Assembly: GCF_000374025.1 (NCBI RefSeq)
Contig: NZ_KB893176.1
Location: forward strand, 156,393-220,392
Direction: 5' to 3'
Source: Spirosoma panaciterrae DSM 21099
GTDB lineage: Bacteria; Bacteroidota; Bacteroidia; Cytophagales; Spirosomataceae
DNA length: 64,000 nucleotides
Part shown: in pieces, positions 8,843 to 18,467 of the stretch
How positions within the stretch are numbered: the stretch's first letter is position 1
Layout: the number at the start of each line of letters is the position of its first letter
Translations under genes and position numbers: made by a program
Notes under the pieces: generated by a model
Databases searched by the model: none
What the model saw: the letters and a program-made list of their open reading frames with translations, nothing else
What the model was told of the DNA's origin: nothing

Positions 8843-9616
8843 CTAGTTCAGTTTGTTGAGCCAATCCAAAATACTTTCGGCCACTTCCTGCCAGCCTGCT
8901 TCACCACAGATAAAATGGCTTCGGCCCGAAAACTCTTTGAAATCCACCACGCTTCCGGCATCCTTGTAGCTCGACGCAATCTTCCGGGTAAGCGTTGGTG
9001 GGAAAATGGTATCTTTTTCTCCGGCAATAAAGAACAGAGGCCGATGAGGTTTCTTTAGATCTACGTTTGAGAAGGCTTTCAGTACCGTATCACGACCAAT
9101 TTTCCGGCTTTCAGGAACCGCAATGGCCTCATAGGCGCTGGCCGCTTCTGTTTCGGATAAGGTGTTAAAAAAGGCCCGGTTATACCAGTCGCGGGTGCCC
9201 AGATAAGGCGAATTCCCCTTAAAGAAGTCGATGGCAGGCCACACAATTTTTATGGTGGAGAAAGGCGGCATTATATTTTTTGGCGGTGCCCCGTCGATAC
9301 TGACACCGGCATAGGCTTTGTCGAGTTCAATCAATTTCTGCACCACCAGACCGGCCATTGAATGCCCAATTACAATCGGCTTTTCGGGCAGGGTATCAAT
9401 CAGCTTTACAATATTCATGACCACATCTTCAAAACCTGTTTTGGTCAGATCGGGATGTATATTCGTCCGCAGATCGTTGGGGTTTCCTTCGTGGCCGGGG
9501 TTAGCTGGCGTATAAACGGTGTAGCCCTGGGCTTCAAAATAGGTTTTCCAGTCCTGCCAACTGGTGTTGTTCACAAACATGCCATGAATGAGAACAAGGG
9601 TTTTAGGCTTTTTCAT
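8843..9616 (-). CDS. Alpha/beta-fold hydrolase
   Basis: A 257-residue protein starting at the ATG at 9616; a GTG nine codons upstream (9643) is less likely. The fold signature is clear: LVLIHGMFVNNTSW gives the oxyanion HG, GHSMAG at residues 84-89 holds the nucleophile Ser86, and the final SGRSHFICGE provides the catalytic His. An Asp in AGEKDTIFPP completes the triad. It has no signal peptide. It converges on the AraC gene, with 9 bases between stops. It could act on an ester or amide, but the family is too broad to name a substrate. Confidence 0.9.
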   Translation of the reverse strand: MKKPKTLVLIHGMFVNNTSWQDWKTYFEAQGYTVYTPANPGHEGNPNDLRTNIHPDLTKTGFEDVVMNIVKLIDTLPEKPIVIGHSMAGLVVQKLIELDKAYAGVSIDGAPPKNIMPPFSTIKIVWPAIDFFKGNSPYLGTRDWYNRAFFNTLSETEAASAYEAIAVPESRKIGRDTVLKAFSNVDLKKPHRPLFFIAGEKDTIFPPTLTRKIASSYKDAGSVVDFKEFSGRSHFICGEAGWQEVAESILDWLNKLN

Positions 9617-9695
9617 TTTTCTGTTCGTTTTTAAGTACGACACAAAGGTTCAGGGAAAAGCCCACAATAATTTTAACCAGGGTTAAAATCGAATG

Positions 9696-9775
9696 ATAGA
9701 CCACAGATTATTAGGATGAGTATGATTTACACGGATCATGATCAATCATACTCATCCTAATAATCTGTGGTCTAT
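9696..9775. repeat. Perfect 32-bp-arm palindrome (CGTGTAAATCAT family)
   Basis: The arms 9696-9727 and 9744-9775 are exact reverse complements (left arm begins ATAGACCACAGATTATTAGG). The centre contains TTTACACGGATCATGATC, wording shared with 4434-4483 and partly with 10277-10363. It lies just after the stop of the GNAT gene on the minus strand, separating it from the hydrolase gene. Confidence 0.88.
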
Positions 9776-9779
9776 CTCG

Positions 9780-10241
9780 TTAGAGATGTTTTTCGAAATA
9801 CACTACATCGGCTTCCGGGTTGTAGTTGTAGGGTTCTATTTCAGTAAAACCGTAGCGTTGATACAACTTCAGGGCGGGGGTCAATCGTCGTAAACTGTCC
9901 AGTTTCATCCATTCATAGCTCAGTTTCCAAGCGGTTGTCAGGGCGATTTCCATCATGACATCGGCCCATCCCTGCCCCCGGTACGTCGGATGGATATACA
10001 TCCGCTTGAGTTCGCAGGTTTTCACGTCCAGTTGCCGGAGTGCAGCACAGCCCACCCAGTTACCGCCATTTTCCAGCAGCCACAATTCACCTTTTGGCGG
10101 GCCATACATAACTGGAAGCGTTTGCAATTCTTTATCGAAGTTCTGAAACTGTAAATCAATGCCAAGTCCTACAGCATATTCCTTAAAAAGAGCAATGGCA
10201 GCCAGGTAGTGTTCGGGCGTTCGGGCAACGATAATCTGCAT
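9780..10241 (-). CDS. GNAT family N-acetyltransferase
   Basis: A 153-residue single-domain acetyltransferase. The acetyl-CoA pyrophosphate loop is YRGQGWADVMM (motif A, about residues 90-100), preceded by the strand CELKRMYIHP and followed by the motif-B region ALKLYQRYGFTEIEPY. The length is normal for the family. It would transfer an acetyl group from acetyl-CoA to a small-molecule or protein amine; the acceptor cannot be predicted. Palindromic elements lie on both sides (9696-9775 and 10277-10363), so the gene appears to be a stand-alone unit. Confidence 0.92.
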   Translation of the reverse strand: MQIIVARTPEHYLAAIALFKEYAVGLGIDLQFQNFDKELQTLPVMYGPPKGELWLLENGGNWVGCAALRQLDVKTCELKRMYIHPTYRGQGWADVMMEIALTTAWKLSYEWMKLDSLRRLTPALKLYQRYGFTEIEPYNYNPEADVVYFEKHL

Positions 10242-10276
10242 ATGAATTGATAAAGTGCTATTTCTGAAGCGACTAG

Positions 10277-10363
10277 AACACGGATGGGTATGACTCTTAT
10301 GATTGATTAATATCCAGGCAATCTTAATCGCTCGGGCAAACGGGTATTATACCAATCCGTGTT
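10277..10363. repeat. Imperfect palindrome (AACACGGAT family)
   Basis: The left arm AACACGGATGGGTAT (10277-10291) pairs with ATACCAATCCGTGTT (10349-10363), with one mismatch in 15. The CACGGAT wording links it to the palindrome at 9696-9775. It fills the gap between the GNAT and DUF4440 genes. Confidence 0.7.
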
Positions 10364-10382
10364 TTATAAAAACAAAGTTAGT

Positions 10383-10754
10383 CTAATTGGGCAACGGGCT
10401 AATATGAGCCCCAACAATTTGCCAACTTCCAGTCTGTTTACTCCAAATACGGGTATAACGGCAAAAACCGGCAAAATGGCCTCCCTGGAACGTAACCTGC
10501 ATATCCATCAGCACAAACACAATAGCCGCTTCAGGCAGGAGTTTGATGTCTGTTTTTTTCGAAACCAGCGTGTGAAAAGTTACCTGCCCCGTTCGGTGCA
10601 TGGCCAGATCCTCTTCCTTTGTAACCATCTGTCCATCGGGCCCCACAGCCAGCAACTCGTCGGATAAAAGCCTATCCAGTTCAGCAACATTGCGGGTAAG
10701 CATGGCCTGGCGTAATCGTTCTTCCTCCTGTTGGATTTCCTCTAACTGACTCAT
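10383..10754 (-). CDS. DUF4440 / NTF2-like (SnoaL-type) protein
   Basis: A 123-residue protein with the pattern of DUF4440 proteins: an amphipathic N-terminal helix (EEERLRQAMLTRNVAELDRL), the conserved LLSDELLAVGPDGQMVTKEED strand-turn, and a final strand pair with FCRYTRIWSKQTGSWQIVGAHIS. The family adopts the NTF2 cone fold and includes isomerases and small binding proteins; a catalytic role here is not shown. It is cytosolic with no signal peptide. It lies divergent from the aldehyde dehydrogenase gene. Confidence 0.87.
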   Translation of the reverse strand: MSQLEEIQQEEERLRQAMLTRNVAELDRLLSDELLAVGPDGQMVTKEEDLAMHRTGQVTFHTLVSKKTDIKLLPEAAIVFVLMDMQVTFQGGHFAGFCRYTRIWSKQTGSWQIVGAHISPLPN

Positions 10755-10949
10755 AGTTAAACTTGTTCAACACAAAGATTCACTACCTGATCTTTCTCTG
10801 TAGTCAGTATGGATTGGTATTTTATCGGTTAAAGCGACCAGCGAAAAATTGATAGGATTGTTCAGTTTGACGATACGATTGCTCAACTCCTGATAGAACA
10901 ATTCTATCAAACTTTGTAACAAATCCTATTTATAACTTTTCTACGACTT

Positions 10950-12476
10950 ATGGAAGTACAAGAAGCGCCCAGCACAACCCTACCCCGCCCCGTATTCAAA
11001 ACCCAATACGAAAACTACATTGGTGGTAAATGGGTAGCCCCTGTTGATGGTGAATATTTTAACAATACCTCGCCCGTTGACGATAGTTTGATTGCCCGGG
11101 TTCCACGCTCTAAAGCAGCCGATATTGAACTGGCTCTCGATGCAGCCCATAAAGCGTTTGCTTCCTGGTCACGGACATCGGCTACCGAACGCAGCAACAT
11201 GCTGTTAAAGATCGCGGATAAAATCGAGCAGAATCTGGAATTTCTGGCCCGTGTCGAAACGGTTGAGAATGGCAAAGCGGTTCGTGAAACGCTGGCCGCC
11301 GATCTTCCGCTCTGCGTGGATCACTTCCGGTATTTTGCCGGGGTTATCCGGGCCGAAGAAGGCTCTGTTGCCGAACTGGATGCCGACACGGTTTCGATGA
11401 TTATCAAAGAGCCTATTGGCGTTGTCGGTCAGATCATTCCCTGGAACTTCCCCTTACTGATGGCCACCTGGAAGCTGGCTCCGGCACTGGCGGCTGGCTG
11501 CTGCGTAGTGATGAAACCTGCCGAGCAAACGCCAACGTCCATTCTGGTGCTGATGGAGTTGATCGAAGGGTTGATTCCGCCGGGTGTGGTGAATATCGTC
11601 AATGGATTTGGCCCGGAAGCGGGCAAACCACTGGCCCAAAGCAAGCGGGTAGCCAAAGTTGCCTTTACGGGCGAAACCACGACCGGCCGACTGATTATGC
11701 AGTATGCTTCCGAAAACCTGATTCCGGTCACGATGGAGCTGGGTGGCAAATCGCCCAACATCTTTATGGAATCAGTGGCGGATGCCGATGACGAGTTCTT
11801 CGACAAGTGTGTAGAAGGCGCTGTGATGTTTGCCTTGAACCAGGGGGAAGTATGTACCTGCCCTTCACGGATGCTGGTTCACGAAAAAATGTATGATCGG
11901 TTTATTGAGCGGGTTATCCAACGGACCGAAGCCATCAAACTGGGTCACCCCCTCGATCCCGAAACAATGATGGGTGCGCAGGCCAGCAACGACCAGTTCG
12001 AGAAAATCCTGTCGTACATTGACATTGGCAAGCAGGAAGGTGCTGAAGTATTAACGGGTGGCGGGCCCGCCGGTCTGGTAGGCAACGGGCTGGAGTCGGG
12101 TTACTACATCAAGCCCACAATCTTCAAAGGAAACAACAAGATGCGCATCTTCCAGGAAGAGATCTTCGGGCCTGTAGTCTCGGTGACGACGTTCAAAGAT
12201 GCGAACGAAGCGCTATCGATCGCCAACGATACGCTGTACGGGCTAGGAGCTGGTTTCTGGTCGCGGGATGCGCATGAACTGTACCAGATTCCCCGCCAGA
12301 TTCAGGCAGGTCGCGTATGGGTCAATTGCTATCACCAATACCCAGCCCATGCCCCATTCGGTGGATATAAGAAGTCGGGTTTTGGCCGTGAGAATCACCA
12401 CATGATGCTCAATCACTACCGTCAGACCAAAAACCTGCTGATCTCTTACAGCAAAAATAAATTAGGGTTCTTTTAA
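10950..12476 (+). CDS. NAD-dependent aldehyde dehydrogenase (AldB/ExaC-like)
   Basis: A 508-residue enzyme of normal family length. It has the NAD-binding segment [21 protein letters not shown], the general-base Glu in [11 protein letters not shown] (near residue 267), and the nucleophilic Cys in [11 protein letters not shown] (near residue 302). The close spacing of two Cys in that segment, and the C-terminal [18 protein letters not shown] and [12 protein letters not shown] endings, match the E. coli AldB / Pseudomonas ExaC acetaldehyde dehydrogenase group, which oxidises short aliphatic aldehydes to acids. It is monocistronic, with a strong low-complexity palindrome straight after its stop. 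Confidence 0.94.
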   Translation: MEVQEAPSTTLPRPVFKTQYENYIGGKWVAPVDGEYFNNTSPVDDSLIARVPRSKAADIELALDAAHKAFASWSRTSATERSNMLLKIADKIEQNLEFLARVETVENGKAVRETLAADLPLCVDHFRYFAGVIRAEEGSVAELDADTVSMIIKEPIGVVGQIIPWNFPLLMATWKLAPALAAGCCVVMKPAEQTPTSILVLMELIEGLIPPGVVNIVNGFGPEAGKPLAQSKRVAKVAFTGETTTGRLIMQYASENLIPVTMELGGKSPNIFMESVADADDEFFDKCVEGAVMFALNQGEVCTCPSRMLVHEKMYDRFIERVIQRTEAIKLGHPLDPETMMGAQASNDQFEKILSYIDIGKQEGAEVLTGGGPAGLVGNGLESGYYIKPTIFKGNNKMRIFQEEIFGPVVSVTTFKDANEALSIANDTLYGLGAGFWSRDAHELYQIPRQIQAGRVWVNCYHQYPAHAPFGGYKKSGFGRENHHMMLNHYRQTKNLLISYSKNKLGFF

Positions 12477-12477
12477 A

Positions 12478-12612
12478 TAAGGAGGAAAGGAGTAAGGGGA
12501 GGAAAGGGAGTAGAGGGAAGAGAGGGAGCAAACAACTTCCCTCTACTCCCCTTCCTCCCTTTACTCCCTTCTCTTCCCTCTACTCCCTTTCCTCCCTTTC
12601 CTCCCCTTCCTC
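12478..12612. repeat. Long polypurine / polypyrimidine palindrome
   Basis: The left half (about 12478-12528) is almost pure purine built from words such as GGGAGTAGAGGGAAG; the right half (about 12537-12612) is the matching polypyrimidine (CCCTCTACTCCC, CCTTCCTCCCTTT). It occupies the whole gap between the convergent aldehyde dehydrogenase and SdrD_B genes, so it may terminate both. Mirror-symmetric purine tracts could also form triplex DNA (inference). Confidence 0.85.
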
Positions 12613-12613
12613 C

Positions 12614-15600
12614 CTACCTAGGATCGCCAATTCGGACTGGGCGCTTATTTTGAGTAAGCACATAGGGCACACAAATGTCGGCCGGACAGCCGCAGGTTGT
12701 TTTCAGCAGGATTACCTGCTTATCGGTATAACAGCCCGATGCATTGTAGACGCGAACGGTATACACCTGATCGGCAACCGGATTCAACAGCGTATTCGCA
12801 ATAACCCCGTTGGCAGGAATAATCTGGGGGGCACCCAATACCGAGGCAGTCGCATTGAACGTTGCTCCCAGCGAATATTGGAAGGTATTACCAGCCTGAA
12901 ATGCACTCAGTACGATCTGACCGTTAGTTTGTGGCGTATTGCCAATACAACTAGCCGGAAGGGCAGTTGCCAGGAATGTAGGTAGTGAATCTTCGACCAC
13001 AATAAACGGACAGCAACTAAAATTCGGGCATTGACCCGACCCTGCTCCGTTATCTACGGCCAGACTATAACTACCTCGTTCAGTGACTTCCAGCGTGTCA
13101 GTTGTGGCATTCGGAATGGCCTGCCCATCTTTATACCACTGATACGATGTATGACCCGCCGGGGCTGTCAGAACAAACGCATAATCGTCGCCGACACACA
13201 TATGTACCGGAACGGATGTACAGGCGCGGGCCGTGTCGCCGGGAATACTAGCCGTGTTATACAAAATCCCCGTACTATCGGCTTTCGCCCGAAATGTCAG
13301 GCTCAGGCTCTCACCCGGACTCATAGTGGCTATTGTCCAGCTACTGCGTGGATTACCCTGAAGCCAGGATGTTCCTGCTGGGGCCGATGCTGAATTGGGT
13401 ACATAAGTCAGGCCAACAGTAGCCGAATCGCGTACGGTCACATTCGTCGCAGTTAAACTTCCCGTATTGGTCAATACCAGCGTATAGCTCAGAATTTCGC
13501 CAAGCTCAGCCTTCGATTTATCCACCCGCTTTTCAATGTCAAGTTGTGGACAAGTGGCCGGAGCAAGGTAGGTGACGCTGGCAGGTGAACAATCGGTACG
13601 CGAATAGCTGGCCGTGATCGTGTGCGACCCGCTGCCTGTTGCCAACCCACTCAGCGAATAGGCTATGGAGGTTGTACCGGCAGGTACAGAGAGCGTTGTA
13701 CTGACAGCACCATCCGTTACCGTAAGCGTCCCGGCCGAAACGTTTGAAAAACTAACTGTACCGGATACCGTGTACCGATTCGTTGTTCCATCACAGGACG
13801 ATGGGGTTCCCGTCAACGCCAGCGCACAGGTGGCATAGGCAGCATCGAACGAAAAGTTGTTTTGCCCAGCCTGCCCCAGCACAAATGCAATGACCCCATC
13901 CGAATTCGGGTCAGAATCAATGTTTTCCGCATTAGGCCCCGTAGCCAGATCATGACGGCTGCTGAGCATAACGGTACTGAAACTGGCTGGAAACGCTAAT
14001 GAATACGACCCACCCGGCGTCAGCCCGGTCAGGCTATACACAAATCCGGGGCTGGGTGTTCCGTTGGCACTGGAAAAATAATATTCACCTGCCGAATTGG
14101 TCGTGACACTTACGGGCGACGAAAGCCCAGAACCACGCAACGTTACTTCTACACCAGCCAGGGGTGGTTCGCCGGGGTCCTGCACACCATTGTCGTTGGT
14201 ATCGAACCAAACCCGGTTGCCTATTTCGATGGGTGCGGGCTGACAAGCCAGTTCCAGATCACCCAATCCATTGGCTTTCCCATATCCATACGCATCTTCT
14301 TCGTAGAGAATAACCCCTGCTGCTGGATTTGGGTCGATGCCCGTTGGATTACCATCTTTAGCTCCCGTCGCGTTGATCAATCGTTTGATGCCCCCTGTAT
14401 TAAAAATTTCGGTCGGATCAATGGCCGTCATTGCCACTTTGGCACTCCCGCCCAGTTGCGCTATACCTCCCTGGGAACTTAGCCCGTGGTTAGCCCCATT
14501 CTGCACCCGGTCGCCCCAGTAATATTTACCCGTTCCGGGGCCTGCCGTAGTGGTTTGAGTAGCCGATGCCGATGTTACGACCCCACATAAACTGCCATCA
14601 TTTTCAATGGTCCAGGCAACATCCGCCGGGTTACATTTACGAGCCCGAAGGATTTCGCCGGGGGTAATGCCGCTGATCAGATCGGCATTGCTGCCGGGTT
14701 TATAATTTTTATAGCCGGTTTGGTCGCCAAAACGATCCCGAAGGCCAATCAGCATGTCGCCTGTCGTTGGTTCAAATTCAATGTCGGTCAACCAGGGTTG
14801 CGGAAAGCTTACAACCCCCTCATTTCGATCCGCCTGATAAATGGATATCCAGGGCCGCCAGAATTCACTCCGTGCTGGATTCGTTGGGCTATTGGGAAGC
14901 ACATCGGCCCCGGAAGCGCCTTTCTGGTACGTTAGCGGAAATGACAAGACCGTTGTAAACGAAGCCGGGGTCGCGGGGTCAATGGCATAAACCGTAGCAC
15001 TCAGGCCGTCGGTTGGGCCATAGGGAACGGTTGTAGTGTCTAAATCTTCGCGCGTACAGACCACACCCACATACACCTTACCCCGGTAAAATTTGACCGC
15101 AAATGGCCGATAGCTGCCTTCCGTAGCCGTACTGCTCGTTGTACAACCCGGATTCGGAATGGGCACGCCCGTAGCCGTTTTTGTGGCCACGTCAATCGAA
15201 TACAACGTCCGGTTTTTCAGGTTAACGACGTAGAGCGTTTTATCATCGTCCGAGAGATCGATACCGCCTAAACTGGTTTTTCCTACCGCATCGAAGGCAA
15301 TGCTGTCGTGGCTGGCCAAACTGGCCGTTGTCGTTGGTAGATCGTTGCCATGCGTTTCGGTAGTGGACGATACGGCGGTTCCCCCTATCGTTGTAAAGTT
15401 GAAAAATTCGGTTGTATTGCCACTGGAAGCCGACGTTGGTGAGGTAATATAAATCGCATTGGGCCCACCAGCCGAAAAACCTACGTGTCGTTTGGTAAAT
15501 GAGGCCGAATAAATCTGTCCGGTCGATCTGTTATAAGCCACTCCCCAGGTTGAACCAACCTCACCGACAGAGGCAAAATAGCTCATGGTTTTGCTATCGT

Positions 15601-16153
15601 CTTCAACGGTATAAGGTGTTCCCACCAGCGCCACCCGCTGTGTGATGGATGGGTTTCCCGAAGTCGGATCAGCCGAAATAAAACAGGTAGTAATCAGTTG
15701 GGGCGAAACCGATTGGCAATAGTCGGCCGGATAGTTGACTCCCAGATTTACATTAGCCTCTCCCCCATTCACAAACTGGACCGATGTACCGCTATTTCCT
15801 CCCCTAAACGCTTCGTAATCGCCCAACAGCAGATTGGTAAACTCAACCCGATAGGCTTCCGAATTTCCTACCACCAGCGTGTATGTGCCTATGCTAGCCG
15901 TTGCTGTGCTACTTACGGCAGTGGCGATGGCGGCTCCCGATGCATTATAAGCCGTAATCCTTACCCCACCTACACCCGGTTCTCCGTATGTATACGAAGC
16001 CGGATCGGTAATGGGTTCGTACAGACCGTTGCTGTTGAAATCCCGGAAAACTGTACCCGTAATCGCCTGCCCAAACCCCGGCAATGGCGTAGTTACCCAA
16101 GCCATAAAAAGCAGGAATAAAGGAAGAGCGTGTTTTATCGTAAAGTTGAGCAT
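12614..16153 (-). CDS. Large secreted surface protein with SdrD_B and DUF11 domains
   Basis: A 1179-residue protein with a signal peptide (MLNFTIKHALPLFLLFMAWV, cleavage near FGQA at 29-30). An SdrD_B-like domain follows (ITGTVFRDFNSNGLYEP ..., residues about 30-140), then a beta-propeller-like part with repeated Tyr/Asp strands (about 200-560). A second SdrD_B domain (IGNRVWFDTNDNGVQDPGEPPLAGV, about 640-750) contains calcium-binding DTNDNGVQD. A DUF11 repeat (LDIEKRVDKSKAELGEILSYTLVLTNTG, about 870-980) and Ig/PKD-like modules follow. The family decorates cell surfaces or mediates adhesion. I see no clear T9SS C-terminal domain. It lies alone between two long gaps. Confidence 0.88.
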   Translation of the reverse strand: MLNFTIKHALPLFLLFMAWVTTPLPGFGQAITGTVFRDFNSNGLYEPITDPASYTYGEPGVGGVRITAYNASGAAIATAVSSTATASIGTYTLVVGNSEAYRVEFTNLLLGDYEAFRGGNSGTSVQFVNGGEANVNLGVNYPADYCQSVSPQLITTCFISADPTSGNPSITQRVALVGTPYTVEDDSKTMSYFASVGEVGSTWGVAYNRSTGQIYSASFTKRHVGFSAGGPNAIYITSPTSASSGNTTEFFNFTTIGGTAVSSTTETHGNDLPTTTASLASHDSIAFDAVGKTSLGGIDLSDDDKTLYVVNLKNRTLYSIDVATKTATGVPIPNPGCTTSSTATEGSYRPFAVKFYRGKVYVGVVCTREDLDTTTVPYGPTDGLSATVYAIDPATPASFTTVLSFPLTYQKGASGADVLPNSPTNPARSEFWRPWISIYQADRNEGVVSFPQPWLTDIEFEPTTGDMLIGLRDRFGDQTGYKNYKPGSNADLISGITPGEILRARKCNPADVAWTIENDGSLCGVVTSASATQTTTAGPGTGKYYWGDRVQNGANHGLSSQGGIAQLGGSAKVAMTAIDPTEIFNTGGIKRLINATGAKDGNPTGIDPNPAAGVILYEEDAYGYGKANGLGDLELACQPAPIEIGNRVWFDTNDNGVQDPGEPPLAGVEVTLRGSGLSSPVSVTTNSAGEYYFSSANGTPSPGFVYSLTGLTPGGSYSLAFPASFSTVMLSSRHDLATGPNAENIDSDPNSDGVIAFVLGQAGQNNFSFDAAYATCALALTGTPSSCDGTTNRYTVSGTVSFSNVSAGTLTVTDGAVSTTLSVPAGTTSIAYSLSGLATGSGSHTITASYSRTDCSPASVTYLAPATCPQLDIEKRVDKSKAELGEILSYTLVLTNTGSLTATNVTVRDSATVGLTYVPNSASAPAGTSWLQGNPRSSWTIATMSPGESLSLTFRAKADSTGILYNTASIPGDTARACTSVPVHMCVGDDYAFVLTAPAGHTSYQWYKDGQAIPNATTDTLEVTERGSYSLAVDNGAGSGQCPNFSCCPFIVVEDSLPTFLATALPASCIGNTPQTNGQIVLSAFQAGNTFQYSLGATFNATASVLGAPQIIPANGVIANTLLNPVADQVYTVRVYNASGCYTDKQVILLKTTCGCPADICVPYVLTQNKRPVRIGDPR

Positions 16154-16489
16154 GAACCCGTATTTTATAAATGAATGCCTAATTTAAGACGACTTATAAC
16201 ATACTCTTTAATAAATATAGACTACAAATAGTAACCATTTGGCCATATAAATTCCAGCCAGAATTATGCCAAACCCTCAAATGGACGCATCAGAATTTAT
16301 TTATAGGAGAAGTTGGCTGGCGTTTGCGTAACGCATATAACAACCACCTGAAAAAGAGCAGATTAACCTAGAACAATTAGCCTGTAGGACCCCTTTTTAG
16401 TAGCCAGCGTGTTAAAAACATTTAAATATCCTCATGAATCACAACGCCAGCAGGTGAAAAGGGCTCCCTGATCACAAACACGATATTCT
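16154..16489. other. 336-base intergenic region, divergent promoters
   Basis: The gap separates the divergent SdrD_B gene (minus) and the outer-membrane protein gene (plus). It is AT-rich near 16190-16250. No ORF, RNA gene or long palindrome was recognised; it most likely holds the two promoters. Confidence 0.4.
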
Positions 16490-17077
16490 ATGAAACGGTA
16501 TTTAGTTTTACTCTGTCTGGCGATGCCTCTGGTGGGAAGTGCCCAATCCACGACTCTTAGCCACCAACAGGACTTACTAGGGAAGGGACATATACACGTT
16601 GGCCTTATTGCTGGGCAGGGCTATCGGGGCACCTATCCCACCACCACCTACACGTCGCCCCGTGTTCAGTATTTTATTACCAACGGTTGGTCGTTGGCGG
16701 TTGAAGGGCGGTTTTCAGGCAGTACGATCTACCCTCAATCCGTTGATAAGCCCGATTACAGGCAATGGAGTGGGGGCGTATCAACGCGTTACTATTTTCT
16801 GCGTGGGAAACGGCTGGCTACATTTGTCCATTTGGGCACCTATCATGGCCATAGTACACTTCGGATGAAGTCCGACGCTCCTGCTACCGAATCACGTACC
16901 TGGCAAACCGAAGTGGGCCTTGGCGCGCAATATCGAGTAGCGAAGCGGTGGTCTGTCGAAGCCATGGCCGGGCGAAGCTGGCAGAAGAGTTCGCCAACGA
17001 ATTCCTATTTTCTCTTAACCCCCGACAATTTTAATCGATGGCAGGTGAGTATTGGTATTAACTACCAGCTCCACTGA
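16490..17077 (+). CDS. Outer-membrane beta-barrel protein
   Basis: A 195-residue protein with a Sec signal peptide (MKRYLVLLCLAMPLVGSAQ, cleavage after SAQ near residue 19). The mature part alternates hydrophobic and polar residues in strand-like segments (IHVGLIAGQGYRG, YFITNGWSLAVEGRFSG, RLATFVHLGTYHGHS, WQTEVGLGAQYRVAKRWSVEAMAG) and ends WQVSIGINYQL, as small eight-stranded OmpA/OmpW-like barrels do. The function is unknown. It converges on a similar but unrelated-looking barrel gene at 17118. No motif suggests an enzyme. Confidence 0.8.
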   Translation: MKRYLVLLCLAMPLVGSAQSTTLSHQQDLLGKGHIHVGLIAGQGYRGTYPTTTYTSPRVQYFITNGWSLAVEGRFSGSTIYPQSVDKPDYRQWSGGVSTRYYFLRGKRLATFVHLGTYHGHSTLRMKSDAPATESRTWQTEVGLGAQYRVAKRWSVEAMAGRSWQKSSPTNSYFLLTPDNFNRWQVSIGINYQLH

Positions 17078-17117
17078 TCTATTCTTCAGCCTGCTGGAAC
17101 AGGTAAAACGGAGTTGT

Positions 17118-17729
17118 TTATCGCCCGAAATAGAGCTGAAAACCGAAATCCATCGAAAAAAACTTTGAATCCACTGGTGGAAAGCTCTGCTGGTTGGCCG
17201 GAATATTATCCAGAAAACCTACTTCCATATGCTGAATGGTGTAGCTCAACCCTACATTCAGGCCAATGTTTCGGGTAATAAAGTAAGCGACACCGGCATG
17301 GGGCGCAATAGTCGTAGAATATCCCGTTGCTTTCGATTCGCCATTCAGAAACGATCGGTAGTAATTAACGGTACGATTATAACTATAGGCAGCACCGATA
17401 TAGGGCTTTAAAGGGCCTTTTCCGAAATAGTAATTGACAAAAGGAGATAACCCATAAATCAACTGGTAGCTCTTGAAGTCGGGCGATTTGAGATAGCTGG
17501 TCGAATAGCTAACTGGAATCCCTGTTCCCAGAAGCAGGTTTTTAGCCACAAAGTACCCTAGCGTTGGAGTGATGGTCCCGGAAAAGCTTTTTTGGGCATA
17601 CTGGCCCTCATTCTGATACCTGAGGTTACCGATCTGGCTACCGATTTGCCAGCGCCCTTTTTCCGTTTGCGACCATACAAACGAACACCCAACAAGAAGT
17701 AACAGGCTGGTTAATAGATATTTTTTCAT
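17118..17729 (-). CDS. Outer-membrane beta-barrel protein
   Basis: A 203-residue protein with a signal peptide (MKKYLLTSLLLLVGCSFVWSQ). A Cys at residue 15 resembles a lipobox, but the SQ site at 20-21 looks more like ordinary Sec cleavage. The mature region has about eight amphipathic strands, such as TPTLGYFVAKNLLLGTGIPVSYS, YFGKGPLKPYIGAAYSYN, YFITRNIGLNVGLSYTIQ, and a final FFSMDFGFQLYFGR. This is the layout of the OmpW/OprF-like or PorT-like small barrels common in Bacteroidota. The function is unknown. Confidence 0.8.
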   Translation of the reverse strand: MKKYLLTSLLLLVGCSFVWSQTEKGRWQIGSQIGNLRYQNEGQYAQKSFSGTITPTLGYFVAKNLLLGTGIPVSYSTSYLKSPDFKSYQLIYGLSPFVNYYFGKGPLKPYIGAAYSYNRTVNYYRSFLNGESKATGYSTTIAPHAGVAYFITRNIGLNVGLSYTIQHMEVGFLDNIPANQQSFPPVDSKFFSMDFGFQLYFGR

Positions 17730-17882
17730 AACTAAACATGTTTTGTTTCCAATATGATACTAAATACCGCCTTTCGGTTGTAATTCTTTCCCGCGAATCG
17801 CTTCACAAGCTATCAATATTCAAAACAACATACAACCATTTACTAATTCAGTGTATCTTGACGCTTATAAACACACTCCGCT

Positions 17883-18458
17883 ATGAAAAATGGATCGTTC
17901 CTTCCGAAGCTATTTAACCTGCTTTGGCTGCCGGCCATGATCGTTTTAGGGCTATCAGGCTGCAAAGAGGCTGAAGTTTTCCGCCCATTGGCCTATCCCG
18001 ATCTATTTGGCACCTGGACTACCAACGGCTTTGTATTCGAGTCAGGTGGCCCTTTGCCAACGGCTGATCAACTAGCCTGGTTTAAACCTCTGGAGGCCTC
18101 TTCTTTTACGTTTCAATCAGACAGTACCTACCTGAAACGCTCAAAAGATTCATTCGTAAACCCAACGACGGTTTTAGTGAAATTGGAACGTGGTACGTTT
18201 AGCGTTGCCAACGGCATTCTCAAGCTATCGACTCGCGATACAATCACGGGCGTAACCCGAAACATCTACTATCGGTGTGATTTCACCAAAAAACAGATCG
18301 GCCATTCCGAGATTCGGACGGTTTCGATGCATGCCACCAGAGATCTATTGCTAAAATCACTTGCCGATCAAAACCAGACAACAGCAATGATTCAGCAAAA
18401 TTTCCCTTACCTGCTGGATCGTAACCTCTTTACAGTCAGCCAGGAACTTACCCGATAA
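17883..18458 (+). CDS. Putative lipoprotein, unknown function
   Basis: A 191-residue protein. The N-terminus is a hydrophobic signal (LLWLPAMIVLGLSGC) with a lipobox Cys near residue 27, followed by an acidic KEAE that suggests surface or periplasmic exposure. The remainder is strand-rich: DLFGTWTTNGFVFESGG, SFTFQSDSTYLKRSKD, NGILKLSTRDTITGVTRNIYYRCD. This looks like the lipocalin-like DUF4847/DUF5004 family of Bacteroidota lipoproteins, but I cannot name the family with certainty. The gene is convergent with the LytS-type kinase gene, nine bases from its stop. Confidence 0.7.
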   Translation: MKNGSFLPKLFNLLWLPAMIVLGLSGCKEAEVFRPLAYPDLFGTWTTNGFVFESGGPLPTADQLAWFKPLEASSFTFQSDSTYLKRSKDSFVNPTTVLVKLERGTFSVANGILKLSTRDTITGVTRNIYYRCDFTKKQIGHSEIRTVSMHATRDLLLKSLADQNQTTAMIQQNFPYLLDRNLFTVSQELTR

Positions 18459-18467
18459 CTTGTTTAG

